NCBI GenBank assembly: GCA_030248295.1
Contig: JASANH010000846.1
Location: 186,001-250,000, forward strand
Origin: Mesodorylaimus sp. YZB2_4
Taxonomy: Eukaryota > Nematoda > Enoplea > Dorylaimida > Dorylaimidae
Length of the DNA: 64,000 bases
Direction: 5' to 3'
Shown here: piece by piece, positions 45,721-58,200 of the stretch
Numbering within the stretch: the stretch's first letter is position 1
Layout of the letters: every line of letters begins with the position of its first letter
The notes under the pieces: model-generated
Seen by the model: only the letters and a program-made list of their open reading frames with translations
The model's database searches: none
Told to the model about the DNA's origin: nothing
Made by a program: the position numbers and the translations under genes

Positions 45721-48700
45721 GAACCTGAGCAGTCAAGCAGCGAATACTCGCACGCACAAGACTGAATCTACAGTACATGGCCAAACGAAACGATGGATCG
45801 AGCTCCAACTCTGACGTCGACCATTGGGCATCATGGACGAAGTTGCGATCGTAGGTGTGATCTCAGAGTGATCTCGATCGTGGCAACATGATTTATGACG
45901 TGGCATTGCTTGTATTGGTCGTTGCCGTGTACGGTGTTGGGTTCCTAGGAGAAGGGTGGGTCATGGGAGCGAAGAGAAAACGATTCTGTGCCTAGAGAAG
46001 AGTGCTACCTCAGAAACGGGCAGGGGCCCAGTGCCTACCCTTCCGAGCGAAAAACCAAGGCAATCGCGGCTGTTGACGGTTTAAAGGAATCCTGGCTCTC
46101 TCCAGTCAGTTGTCGATGAACATCGGGTGGCGCGATGTACTGTACTGTTCAGGGAGCCGGTCCGCCTCTCCCAAGTCAGGGCCAGTACGAGGCCGAGTGA
46201 CTGATATGATTGCAGGCATCGGTAGAGAACAAATATAGACTTCATGGTTCGAACTTGCTCTATAAGCACTTCGGGTTCAGGTCCGTCAGAACCCCTTTGA
46301 CGGCCGGCACGTGCGGCTGCTCCCCGAATTGTGAGTCTACACGGCCCTTGTGATGTGGTGGCAATAAACTATAATTTTAGTCTTTGTTTGGGGGTGGGGG
46401 TGGTTTGAGAGGAAGGGTTCAGTGTCCTGGGTGCCCCAACAGGGGGATATTAACCCCCCCCCCCCGGCCCATACTTGACTCGCTTTCTAAAAAAAACAGT
46501 TCTGTCGAGTGTGGCGATTTGCAGCGGGGCGTACATCGTTCCACAGAATCAAAAACTTTTTTAAAATTGGCCTAGCTGCAACCGGTCATGAGATATTCAT
46601 GCGGTTTCACCCCATTGCACATTGCGAGCAGATTTATCACAGTCAAAATGCACATCGTGAGCATGGTCAGACTTGTCACTGTCTTGTTTCCTGGGATTCC
46701 AAACCTTGTCCTGTGACGTAGAGGCGGGCTGTTTGGTCGTGTCTCTTTGTCCTCAGCCGCTTCTGCTTGGGCAATGACCTGTATTCTTTCTCGAGCTGTT
46801 TCTGCCGCGTTTCGTCTCGGGCGCACTTAATCATAGGTTTGCGAGGTCTGTTCCACTGCAATTGCAGGCGTTTGATTCGCCATAACTAGGACTGTCATCC
46901 AGAGACCTTCCATCGCCCTACTCGTTTATCGCATTCCTATTCTCGGATTGATGATGAGAAAGTGAGCTGGCGTCAACCAACGAGGTGGTCACCTCAAAAC
47001 AAGAGTGACCAGGTGACCATGTCCGAAGGAGGACAGGACTGGGCAGTCCAGCTGACCAGACAGACTGACCAAGTGACCTCTGCCCGCTGGTGGTCAAGAT
47101 GAGGCAACTCCAGATGGACGAGTGACCAGTGAGTGACCACCCTTATACATACTACTACAATCAAAAAGACATTTGCACGCCTTGGCTTCATATGCCTCCC
47201 TTTTGATAAAGAGTGGTCCTAAATAATCCAGACACATTTAGGAAAATGGCACTGACTCTGTGACTTCCGATTGAGGCAACGACGGCACTCTTGGATGGAG
47301 CTGCATATGGCCCCCCTTCAACTCGTTTGCACTTCTTGCATGCCCGAAGTTGCTGATACACGATTGATCGTCATGCTGGTATCCAATATTTGTGCCGAAG
47401 TTGGGACATAGTGTATCTCAACGCTTGGGTTCCTTATTATCAAGAAGTCAAAAATTTTCAGGACTTTAGGCCATCGCTTATTAGTCAGCCAGACATCTCT
47501 GATATTTTGCAGAAAGCTTTTTTTTGCACCCAGGAACAATCAACAAATTACGATTTTCTCTTTCGTAAAGTTCGACTTGACGGTTGGCTATGCTCCGTTG
47601 TGTGTGAGTCATCCATGCTTTCTCTGGTCTCAAAAAATAATAAAGAGAAGATAAGATGACTTGTAACTCCAACTATGAGCAAAAAAAGAGGCATCAAAGC
47701 AAAATATTGATCTCATCTCATTCATTACACTATAGAAAAACGCGGTAGTTCGTTATTTGCCTGTATTTATTGCAGAAACCACAGAATGTCGGATCGAATG
47801 GTTCAGATCGGATGATCCAATCCGAATTTTCGGATGGTGATTTTTCGGATCAGATATCGTCGGATGGGACGGATGGGATCCAATCCGATCCGGCCGTAAA
47901 CCGCGACACACTTTCTGGGGAGGGGGTATTTGCACCCTTGCACCCCCCTTAGTGCGCCTGCTATGTGCACATTTGTTTTGCAACCGGTTAGAATTTTTGG
48001 TTTTTGTTTCTCTTCTTTTCTCGGGGCAGAGGACCTTTATTGTGAACGAGGAATATGGGCGCTGGCTTAGATTTTGTTCTACAGTTGGAGATGAAATGTC
48101 GGGTATGATAGAGGCATAAAAAAAATAATTTTCCCGTTTCCTTTGCTGCCTAAGTATCTAGTCACACGTTTGAAAGACCTGTGCATTTGGTTGAGAAAGT
48201 TTCTGACTATGAAATAGTCATCGTGTTAGATAGATCTTACGAGTTATCTCAGGCGCGGGGTGTCACGTTCCGTTGGAATTTTTTGTTTTTAGAGGATTTG
48301 AAGGTGTATGGTAGTCACTTAATTTTCTCTGTTTATCTATCTTCTGTATGTCGGGGCATGCGGTGCTTCGGACTAAACTAGTTTGTAACAAAGACGAAAA
48401 ACGGTCTCATTATTTCCAAAAAAGTCTGTTACGACAGACGAAAAACTTTTATACCAGCCACTGCACACATTGGAATCAGGTCTTTGGATAGATGGTCTAC
48501 TCGGCCACACGAACAGAGGACCTCAAATGCTGCCCATTGCACAGTGTGTAATCACTGGCACACAGATGCTTGCCGATGTCAGCATCGAATCCAGCATGCT
48601 TGAGTGCTGTGCACTGCTGCTGTTTGAACTCCCCAAAGGGTACCAGCATTCCACGCGAGCAGTCTGACCTAAAGATCTAGCGCTGCGTGTGAAGCAGTAT

Positions 48701-51700
48701 GGGTTCTCGTAATGCTAGCCACTTCCTACAATCTTTCCTCCCCTTCCTCCAACTTTACATTAGGTTCATGCTCATGCTTTACCGCATCAGCAATGTAGCG
48801 AATCGACTGAAACGAATCGAAGGTGTAATACAACAATGTTAGTCAAATTTATGGGGCCTTTAAATATTTTTTTCTGAAAAGTGTACTTAATGAATGTCAA
48901 TGGAGAGGCTGTCTGGATAGATAGATCAATCGCCACATTGTTTGTCCTTTGGGTCAGACATCACTAAGATGGTTTTCTGCTCCCCAAAGGATTCTTGCGA
49001 AAATTTGTAACGAGCTAGGAAGACATATTCGTTTCCTGTAAAACATTGGTTCAACATTTTTTGAGACAGCAGTCAGAGCGCTGTTTTTCTTCATCTGTTA
49101 TTAGAGGTCGTTGAAACTATTTCATATTGCCAACCAATGTTCTGTTTGCTACAGGAGATCTTGGAATGTCCAGAAAAAATGAATTGGCTTCTTGATCGAG
49201 AGCAGCGTCTGCTTTTTCATATGGAATTCGAATGAAAAACTTGGGTCATCGTCCAAGGGAGCAGTATAGTGCAAGCAGATGGGCAGTCAGGGAGCATAGC
49301 TCGGTCTGTACGACTAACTCTCTCTAATGCGTAGTGCCGAGTCTCGACATAAACATGGAGCTGTGAGTAATCCAGAAAAGTTTAGAAAGAATAATAAGTC
49401 GTTCTGTTTGAAGTAAAAATTTCGCAAGGTGCAACCTTTCAGTCAGTGTAGTAGGCCTTTGAGGATTCTCGTACTTGTACCGATGACCAGCTACTTATGT
49501 TGGGCAATAAATCTATTTTGTCCACGTGTTCCAGTGCATTGTGTTCGATTCCTAAACATCGACCAGCGACCGCTATCCATCATTTTTATACGACCTCCAG
49601 GCCTGCGTTGGAGAATGAACGAGGCCAGCTGCCCTCGACAAAGAAGTCTATTGGCATGATTATCGTCTTACAGTTCAAGTGTCACTTGAACGAAAAATTT
49701 TGGAACCTTGTCGCCCGTGGTGAAACGGAAATTGACTGCGTATGCTCTGGCCGCGTGCTCCTGGTCCGGCACTGCGTATCCTTTTGTACATGAGCAAAAA
49801 GGGAGCACGCGCAGATAGAGGAGGTTAGGTGAGTAACAAAATTGGCCACATCGGTACTCCATTAGGTTCAATCACCCTCTTCCGATTCACAGAGCGCGAC
49901 AAAACGATGAACAATAGATGAAGGTAAGGTCTAGTTGGAAAAACGGACGCACGGCCACCGTTCGAGCGTCGAATGGCAGCTGTTGTTTTGATACGGTAAA
50001 ATAGCTTAAAAGAATGGGCGAGGGAACCCTGACGAGGGGCTTTTGTTGTAACCGCGCCCTTATGATCCGCTTCCATAATTAGCACATGGGGGACTAATAA
50101 ATGTTTGCTTTTGTCGAGCGCCGTTCTAACGAGCTAAGTGGGCCGATTTGGGGCGACCCCGTCGGCTTTTGTTCTTCCCTAAGGAATCCTGTTACCGCAG
50201 TGGGAGGCCGAGCATTAGACCGGCAGTCTGCTCGTCACGCATCAGGCCTTTGCGTCCATGCGCGTCCGTCTTGACCAAATTGACTGAACAGGCGTTTCGA
50301 GTTACTTATCTCTGTCGGACCAAAGATGGACGATGGCCGGCCATATATTGGTCCAGGCTCGTCCACTCGGTCTATATGGTCACTTTATGACTGACCCTAA
50401 TCTACCATCCTCGTCTTTCTCGATTTGATTGCCCAAATGAGAAGAGCGAAAAGAAACCGGTTTCGAAAACTTCATCAATCATACATCGCCATATTGGGTT
50501 AAAGGTAATCGACGTTCCCCACATTGGCCGTCTCCGTATCTGCGCCCATTGTCACTTACCTGGCCGCTTCGCGTGCGGTCCATGTTTCCCTCGCTCTCTC
50601 ATTCCTATGCGCCTTTTTCCTTTTGCAGACTAAGCTTACAAACGTCCAGTTTTTAGTGGCCCTGGTTCGGTTTGCTCTACCACATACTGTATGGTTCTTG
50701 CTTCGCCAGAGACATCAATCAGCTAGCCTCGTTAGCAGTTAGTCAGCTTTTTATAGGCTTTTCTGGAAATGATGATCATAGTTAAGGTATGGACAATGAT
50801 TAATGGCCAACTTTCGTGTTCTTTCCTCTCGCTACCATACATTCAATGTTGTAATGTCTTCTACTTTCGAATGCTTTTATTCGTATGCACGATTTGTTGG
50901 TGGTGAGCTCGATACATCTTTGGTCAGGTACTGGTATCTCTTTCTCGTTATCCTATTCATCACATTGTCGGTGGCCATTTTGGTTTCTATTTTGTCTGCC
51001 CGATGCCATGACGGATCGTTTTGGTGACCGTTGACGTGTCCGTGCGAAACTCGGAGTTCGAGATGGTGGACGAAGGCGAAGGCGGCTAAAGGTAAAAACG
51101 AGTAGGATGGCTGGAGGCATTGGGAACGAGGGGTATCTACAATACCATCTATAGATTAGACTGACACTCACGCGTCCTTCTTTGACTGGTCGGCGCCGTC
51201 TACGTTTACGTTTGTGTCAGACCGTGTTGGCAGTTTTGCACCATACGAAGGCCTCCCACGAGTCGCACCGTTTTCGGTATGGTTCTGAAATGAGTATGCA
51301 TCGCCATGTCTAATGGGATTATCGTTCAAACTGATACCACTTCAGCTTTTGTTATGTCTGACTTTGGCCCCTCTCAATACGAAGGATGTTCCACCAAGTC
51401 GAAGAAAGTTAAATTTTTTGAGTGATGAGCCAATAGCTGTCTATGCTGGTGCTTTGCTTAGTCCGCTTCTCGTTATCATTTGATTACGGCTAATATGCTG
51501 TACTTAAACAGTTTTGAAGTCTCAATGGGGTAACCAGGAGACGTCGGCTTTAGCTCTGAATACCGATTCGAAGGGTTTGTCGGTCGATTAGAAGTCGAGA
51601 AGTTATTTCTTTAAGCAATGAATGCCTTTGATTGAATGATAGCCCGCTGGTCTCACTTCTGCAAAGAAGCTAGCTATGAATACCGACTAGCTCGTAAAAG

Positions 51701-54700
51701 TCGCTGCCTGGTCAACAACCGAAAGTAACTTCCCGTAGAGGCGGTTCGTAGAGAGGCAGTTGGAGATTAGGTCTTTCGATATTATATCATTTAGGATCGC
51801 GTATTCGCGGCGAACCACTTCTTCGAGACGATGGTCAGTGGTCAGTTATTGTTTCGGCGAGGGACAGTAAGTGCATATCGGCTCATCGGGTGCAGTTACG
51901 ATCAAATGGAAAAGGATTGAAGGCCAGTCTCCTCGACGACGCTTTGTCCGGCTATAAAACGGCTTGGTCGATGGCCATCTGCGACTGAGAATGTAAATAC
52001 ATAAAAGTGCATATACTTTCGCTCTCGGCTCAGCAGACTGAGGGCGGGGCGAGGACGGGAGGATTGACCGTCACTGCTTGCGCTATCCGGCCACAAAATC
52101 GACGTTTGGATAAAATTTCGCGTTTTAGAAATTCAATTTACCGTCTTAATGGCGAATGCTCGCCCGGCTTTCCCAAGACGCCTTCGGTGTCGAGCGGTGA
52201 GGATTTGCTGGGTTTCAACGTGCTCAGCATGCCGATCTGCTGTTGTCGCCATTCGGACCACTCTTTTCGGCTGTCGTCGCATATTTTGCACCTCATTCCA
52301 AACGAAACGGAGACGAAAGAAAGAATAGCCATAGCTGTACGAGTCTTGGCTGAATGCTTGTTTTTGTTCATTTTCTCGCCCATTCTCTCTCATTCCCTCA
52401 TCTCCTAAGATAACGAACAGCTTCGAAGAAACCCTATGTTTTTCATTTACAGTCTTGGAACGTTGGGGAAAGTCGTGGGAGGAGAGGACTTTTAATTATC
52501 AATAGCTTAGATGGCCTGTAAGCGGGCGGGCAGCCCCTTCGAAGCCGAGTAGGCAGGCATTGTATTCGTTGGCTATTGGTGGTTTGCACTCGGTTGGTGG
52601 TCTCGTAGCAGTCACTGCTTGTTGTCCTTTGTTTGCCAACTGCGCTCTTTTGTGCTCTGTGCTCATCGAATAGATAAAGCCGAGGCGCTATGCACTTGGT
52701 CATGTCCGACAAACTTGCTTACATTTGGGTGCCTTCGATTGCGCCTGTGAAAGGAAGCCGTTGAAAAGGCCCCCTAGTTTACCAACGAAACATTGCTGTC
52801 GAATCGGTTTTCGTGTTTCCTTCGCAAGCGTGGCTTCTGTTCTGCGCGACAATGAAATGAGTCGAGTGTTTGCTCGAATTCAATTTGGCGTAGGCGCTAG
52901 AAGCTAGTCTTCCATCTTCACTGGCATAACGTAACCTTTCCCCATGTTTCGCTCGTGCGCTAACCAGAGTGGGGTTGTGTGGAGAAGGTCTGTGCTCACA
53001 CTCGCTACTCCAAGGGCTATTTGGTAAACATAAGAGCTTTTTGTGCAGCCTTAGCTTTTTGCTGGCTCTCGTCGTACAGTACTGTTGAACTGTAGCCAAC
53101 AGTTATACATTATGCACAGTCACTGCTAGCTTCTCCCGACCTCTTTCGCTGGTTGGATACAGTTACTGCCGAGTCATATCGTTTTGCAAAGTGGGTGTAC
53201 GAGCATGGCTTACAAGATTTATGGACGGCTAAGGGGGTAGCTAACGCGTTGCATCATTATTTCCACTCTGGCCCGATCCATCTCGACTGCAGTCTCCTAA
53301 TGCATTCTTGACGTGAGATTTTTCAAAACGGCTTTGCAAGGTAATCATTGAGTGTGGGAGGTGATGGCATGGCCAATACGGACCGACATGTTATCTATGG
53401 ATTACGTACGTTGAGTCAGAGGACGCGTCCATCTGCTGTAACATTGCTGCGTCTGTAGACGGACAGCATACGGGCTTGTGTATGGTTCCCTGTTTGGACT
53501 AAATTCGGTCTTATCGCTCAAGAGCCGCTTTTTTCGATGCGCTTGGCCATTTATAGTTTGTCCTATTCTTAACGGGTCTACGGTGCCAGGCTTTGTGATG
53601 TGCCGTCGCAATAATGTGAGTTTGTCGAACAAATTTTTCTTCCCTTCGTCATTTATTTTCGGCCCGTCTGTCAGCCATTTGAGAGAAGACGTAGGTCGGT
53701 GTGTATGGAACTCGAAAAATGGCCGTAAATTTGAGTGTATTCTCATGAGAATAGTGACGTTTTTTTGAAAGTCGTTGATTGAAGAAGAGTTCCCGACTCG
53801 CCTTGTCAACCGTCTAAATCGGGCTGAGCGACTAGTAAAGTGAGTTTTCAAACTTCTTCGGAAATTGTCAACACGTTATGGCTAGTTTTGAATTGTGTAC
53901 GCCTGCCGTATGTTGCCCGTTTCTTCATCTCTTTGTCAGAGCGCCTCGATTTAAATTCTCGATTTGACCATGCCTTATTTGGAAGGACAGGGGGTCGGCT
54001 GGCTAATGCAATGCGTTTATGGCGGACTGACCAGTGTCCATCTACGGGCTATATGCAAAGGCAATCGTGTGTTATTATGAGGCAGTCGGGCTGGGGCGCG
54101 GTTGAACGAGATACAATGTGGCCAATAGTTTTTACTAGCAATAGAAAAAGGCACGAATCTGGGTTAAAACGACCATGAAACCCTTCGCTATTGGTCGTTT
54201 TTCCAAGGGAATGGCCTGCGAGGCGAGGACGAGACGATGAGAGCGAATAGACTCGACACTCCTTATATGGCTCGCTCGACGGGATACGTGTAGTGTCCCA
54301 TTCTCCCAGTAAGGTACACAGGTCTCTTCTTCACCCCGCTCGTGCGTTTTGATTTCAGCAGCCCTTTTTTCATCTTTAACGCACCAGAGTAGACGAGTAT
54401 CCTTGAACCACGAGTTTTTGCCCCGAAATTGAAACCGGTACGCGGCTCGTATTTGCGGCCACTTCGCCGGGAAAGTGTTTAGCGAGAAAAGTTTTTCTTT
54501 CTCCTAATCGGAAAAATTGAACAATTATTTTGAATTATGATTTGCGAACAGTCCATGGATTTTTGACACGGTTCCCAATCTTGGTGTTGGTCGGTCAAGC
54601 TTGATTAGCCGAACATGGATGGATTAGTCACGCATTGCTATTTACGATTGGGATAGTGGTCCCTCCCTGTCTGACCGTGTATGGGTGAGAGGTGCGACTT

Positions 54701-55136
54701 TATGAACGGGTGGGGTCGGCGGATTAGCCTTGATTTTGGCGCGTTTACTTAGCCTTGCTTTGCGAAATTCTCTCGCGTCTGCTGTCTCGCAAAGCAGCCT
54801 TATTTGGATGCCTTGCTTGCCGAGATGGTAGTCACTTTGTCTTGGCCCGGATTCCTTTATGGCGTGCATTATGCCTACCTACGGGGGCCCTACTTAGCTA
54901 TTATTTATCCAGTGCTCATTGGAGTCCCTCATAGGCGATTAGTCCAAGATGAGGTGGCCACCCCGCGCGCCGAGCGTAGCTTTCGTCACCTTGACCATGC
55001 CCATTTTCGGCATTGTTTCAGAGAACAGGAACGAAACGAGCACGACATCTGCCATCGATCGCATTGGCCTCCGATGCCAGTGGTCGTAGACGGAAGCCAG
55101 TGACCAAAGTCTTATTTTGACCAGTTCTCAACGGCC
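45721..55136. other. Long region without supported genes
   Basis: It has a dispersed repeat copy (46140-46375), a C12 run, a cluster of GTGACCA words around 46985-47145, a patch of repeated CGGATC/CGGATG words near 47790-47900, and several open frames of 60-130 codons (for example at 50803-51027 and 52007-52408). Those frames have no homology I can recall and no consistent splice partners. From about 50 kb on it resembles the large latrophilin introns, so it may be that gene's upstream regulatory region or hold untranslated first exons. Confidence 0.5.
46140..46375 (-). mobile_element. Dispersed repeat copy, 5'-truncated, reversed
   Basis: Read on the minus strand it matches the second half of 43955-44290: CACAAGGGCCGTGTAGACTCACAATTCGGGGAGC, GCAGCCGCACGTG, TGCTTATAGAGCA, then GGCGGACCGGCTCCCTGAAC. 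Together with 11245-11350 and 25776-26095 it defines a four-copy family in the window. Confidence 0.6.
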
Positions 55137-55239
55137 ATGATGAGCAAAGACAGTTTCGGGTTGTCGACTTTTTCGAGATGGACATTAGTCTTTATTTTGA
55201 TTTCGATTTTGACCGTGTGGACGTGTTCGGGTCGGACAG
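55137..55239 (+). other. Latrophilin start exon with signal peptide
   Basis: ATG ATG at 55137/55140 opens a 34-codon exon: a charged start, then the hydrophobic run [15 protein letters not shown] and SGRT, a good signal peptide. It ends with ACAG|GTAAGG in phase 1, exactly what the lectin exon at 57375 needs. An alternative start at 57269 would give a poorer hydrophobic leader and ignores the splice acceptor at 57373-57374. Confidence 0.75.
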
Positions 55240-58200
55240 GTAAGGCTCTTACACTGTTCAGCATATGACTTATGGTTAGAGCATTAGGTTGCATCAGAGA
55301 GCACTGATCCAAATTACGAGGCAGCTGTACTGCCAGCCATCCTAAGCTCGAAAGGGCGCATTCATTTTGATCATTAGACCTAATTGCATGGCCATGCTCA
55401 TTGTATAGAAAACGAGGAGCCGAAGAGCCGAAGTGGGAACAGCTTTTTCGACATTCATTGAAGGGCCATTGTTTTTTAATCATTGGGTTAGGAAGGCGCC
55501 GTTCGACTTATCATTCACGAGCCATGCTAGCTTGCTCGTCTCGGGGCCTAAGGGTCGTGTCCTTATAAGGAAAGGGCGGAAATCGCATTTGGTGATGTAA
55601 TATATTATTGGGGCGATGTGTTGGGGCTTTTGACTCATCACTGACGGATATGTGGAATGGTCCTATCCGAGCCTTGGTCGTCTAGGATCGAGGCAACACG
55701 CGTCTGGCTCTAAGTACCTTATTTGGCTTCTAGCTGAAAATAATTAGCTTTACTCGTCAAAGCCATTCGGTCGCTTTTCATCTGCGCCAAGAGCCAGGCG
55801 ACAGTGTTGTTTCCGTTCTTATTCGAAGGCCGTTTTCACCATTTCCATCCGATGCCAGTGCAATTTGTCGAAGATCTAGCTGACGATTGCGTTTCGTCGC
55901 CTCGTTCGGTCATCTTTCTTCGACCGTGTCCGTGATGGGTTTGGAAAGCCCCGAGGCTAGTCGAGTGAGAATAATGCATTGGGTTTATGTTTAGAAATAG
56001 AAACAGCATCGTACGCGAGAACACGGTCTTCGCTTTGGGAAGATATAAAATTGAAAAGGAGGGTTTGTTGGGGAATAGGGTGACGGGAAATGGATTGTGC
56101 TTTGGAGGGTGATAATTAGAAATGCGCACGAATTCGCGTTTATGACAAACTCTCGGTGCCAACCTGAAGACCGGATGGTATCGGCTGGCTTTAATTTCCC
56201 TTCGGGCCGTAGCTTCTTGTCGCAGGTGATCGCCCCTAGGTCTCGTCTCATGACCACTTATCCGTAAATGCCACGCTCTTATCGTTGCTTGTTGTGAAAT
56301 TTGAACCTTTTCCATCCGATCGTCTCCTGCGAGCACAAGAATTCCTCGCAATCCGTTCCCCCTATCCTCGTCGAGAACAACAAGACGGAAGCTTCATTCG
56401 CTAAATGCATCCGACGGACACACGCAATAGGACCGGGTAAACAAACACGAGAGTGGACAGTGGTCTGCTGGAATCCATTCGGTCATATTGACTAAGACGT
56501 CTTGTTTTGCAAGCTGCTTTTAGCTTCCGCTTCTATTTGCTTTTTCTGTTCGCAATAGTGGCGGCTCGGAAACAGGCTTTGATCACGAAATGGTAAATGA
56601 GACAGCCAAAACAAACTGGAAGCAAGCATACAAACATGACGCATTCCGGTGCTATGCGAGTGTTGGGGACGAGCAGAAGGCACACTGTGATATAGCAATT
56701 AGGGACATGCACATGCGTTATGAATAAGGAAGATATCAAGTTACAGCCATTTACGCCTGTCGGCATACCGTTTTTGGCCATTAGACCACACGATTTGTGC
56801 CTGGCTCTTTGTCTTATTTACATAATGAATGAGACTGGCGCATGTCTTTATGATCCGATTATGCTAACTGAATTTCCGCTTCTATTTCTGTTCCTTGTGA
56901 GAAAAGCGAATACTGTATTGAATAAATTTGATATGCCTTCGGTGTGGGTCAGCTAGATCCGGTCGGAGGCAAAGTGGCCTAGCCCACGGTCAAAAAGGAC
57001 ACGAGACGGGTTCGCAGATGCGTGCGACGGTGTGTTGATTTAGGATGGAGGTCGACAATAATCACATTTGTTTCTGCCGACGTTTCCCGTCTATTTTAAA
57101 GAAATACTCAAGCAATGGGGTCCCAGTGTGTGAACCAACTGGGCAAAATAAATACACCGGGCTTCTTGCTGGTCAACAAAGTTCGAGTGCAAACACTGGG
57201 CGTCTCGAGGTCTAGCTGACTAGGTTCCCAGCTTCAAAAAAACGGATAGTGTACAAACTACAGTAAGGATGAGGGCAGAGGAAAGATACTGTAATCGGTT
57301 TGCGCAGGTGCAAGTCGCACGAATAAACTTTCGGGGCATTGTTTTTGCTAACATCTGCGTCTTTGTTTTTTTAGTGAGAAAAATTAGAAACAATAAGCCT
57401 CACACGAAGATCGCATGCGAAGGTGAAATATTGAACATCACGTGTCCGCATGGTTATGTCATTAATATTATATTGGCCAATTATGGACGATTTTCTGTTC
57501 ATGAATGCAACGAACGAGCCGAGATGTGGGTCGGTGTACAATGCATGTACCCGTTATCGACGCGAGTTATGCAGGAACGGTAAGTTGAGAACCTTGAGGA
57601 GTGTTAGGAGGGAGTACAAAGGCGAGATGGGGTTTATTACCTTTTACGGACGTAAATTTGCGGCGTGAAGTGGTTTTATGAGCAGTGTCCCACAGGAGGA
57701 CCTTGGCCCGTATTACCTTGATCCACGTTAATGACCGATGTGAATGAAGCGCTCTTGCGTTGTCACTACATGAAATGGCCATTGGAGCGGTCATTTCCTG
57801 CTGTATTCGGCTTTGCCAACGTGGGTTTTGTAGTCGAAAATCATGTGCCTTAGGGATGCTTAGGGCAGTAAAGAAGTCGGCGTGTTGTCAGCAGCAGTAA
57901 TTAGGATTGTTGTGTCTGGCCCGCACGACCTAGGGGGTGGGTTGTTGTCGTTTTTGGTCATGCCTGGCCTTTTCGGCTACCCTCTCCCTCTCCATTCGAG
58001 ACCGCATTTCCGAAATCATCAACGCCAGCAATGATGAATTGGTGCTAATCGAGGGGCCAACAGCAGCTTGGCTGTCCGCAAAGCCGATGGCTTGCCACCG
58101 ACTTTGGCGTCGTTTGTTAATAATTGACTGGCGTCGTAAAAATGACTGAAACCGGTAGTGGAGGGAGCACGAGTCGTAAAAGGATCAAGCAAATATGGAG

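Noticed and set aside
53402-53851. 149-codon minus-strand frame in the gene-poor block
   Set aside because: No recognisable motif and no consistent exon structure; frames this long occur by chance at this base composition.
55836-56351. 171-codon minus-strand frame inside latrophilin intron 1
   Set aside because: No domain, no splice partners, composition like the surrounding intron; antisense to a gene with full support.
57269-57374. Alternative latrophilin start at 57269
   Set aside because: A good splice acceptor precedes 57375, and a proper signal-peptide exon with matching phase lies at 55137-55239.
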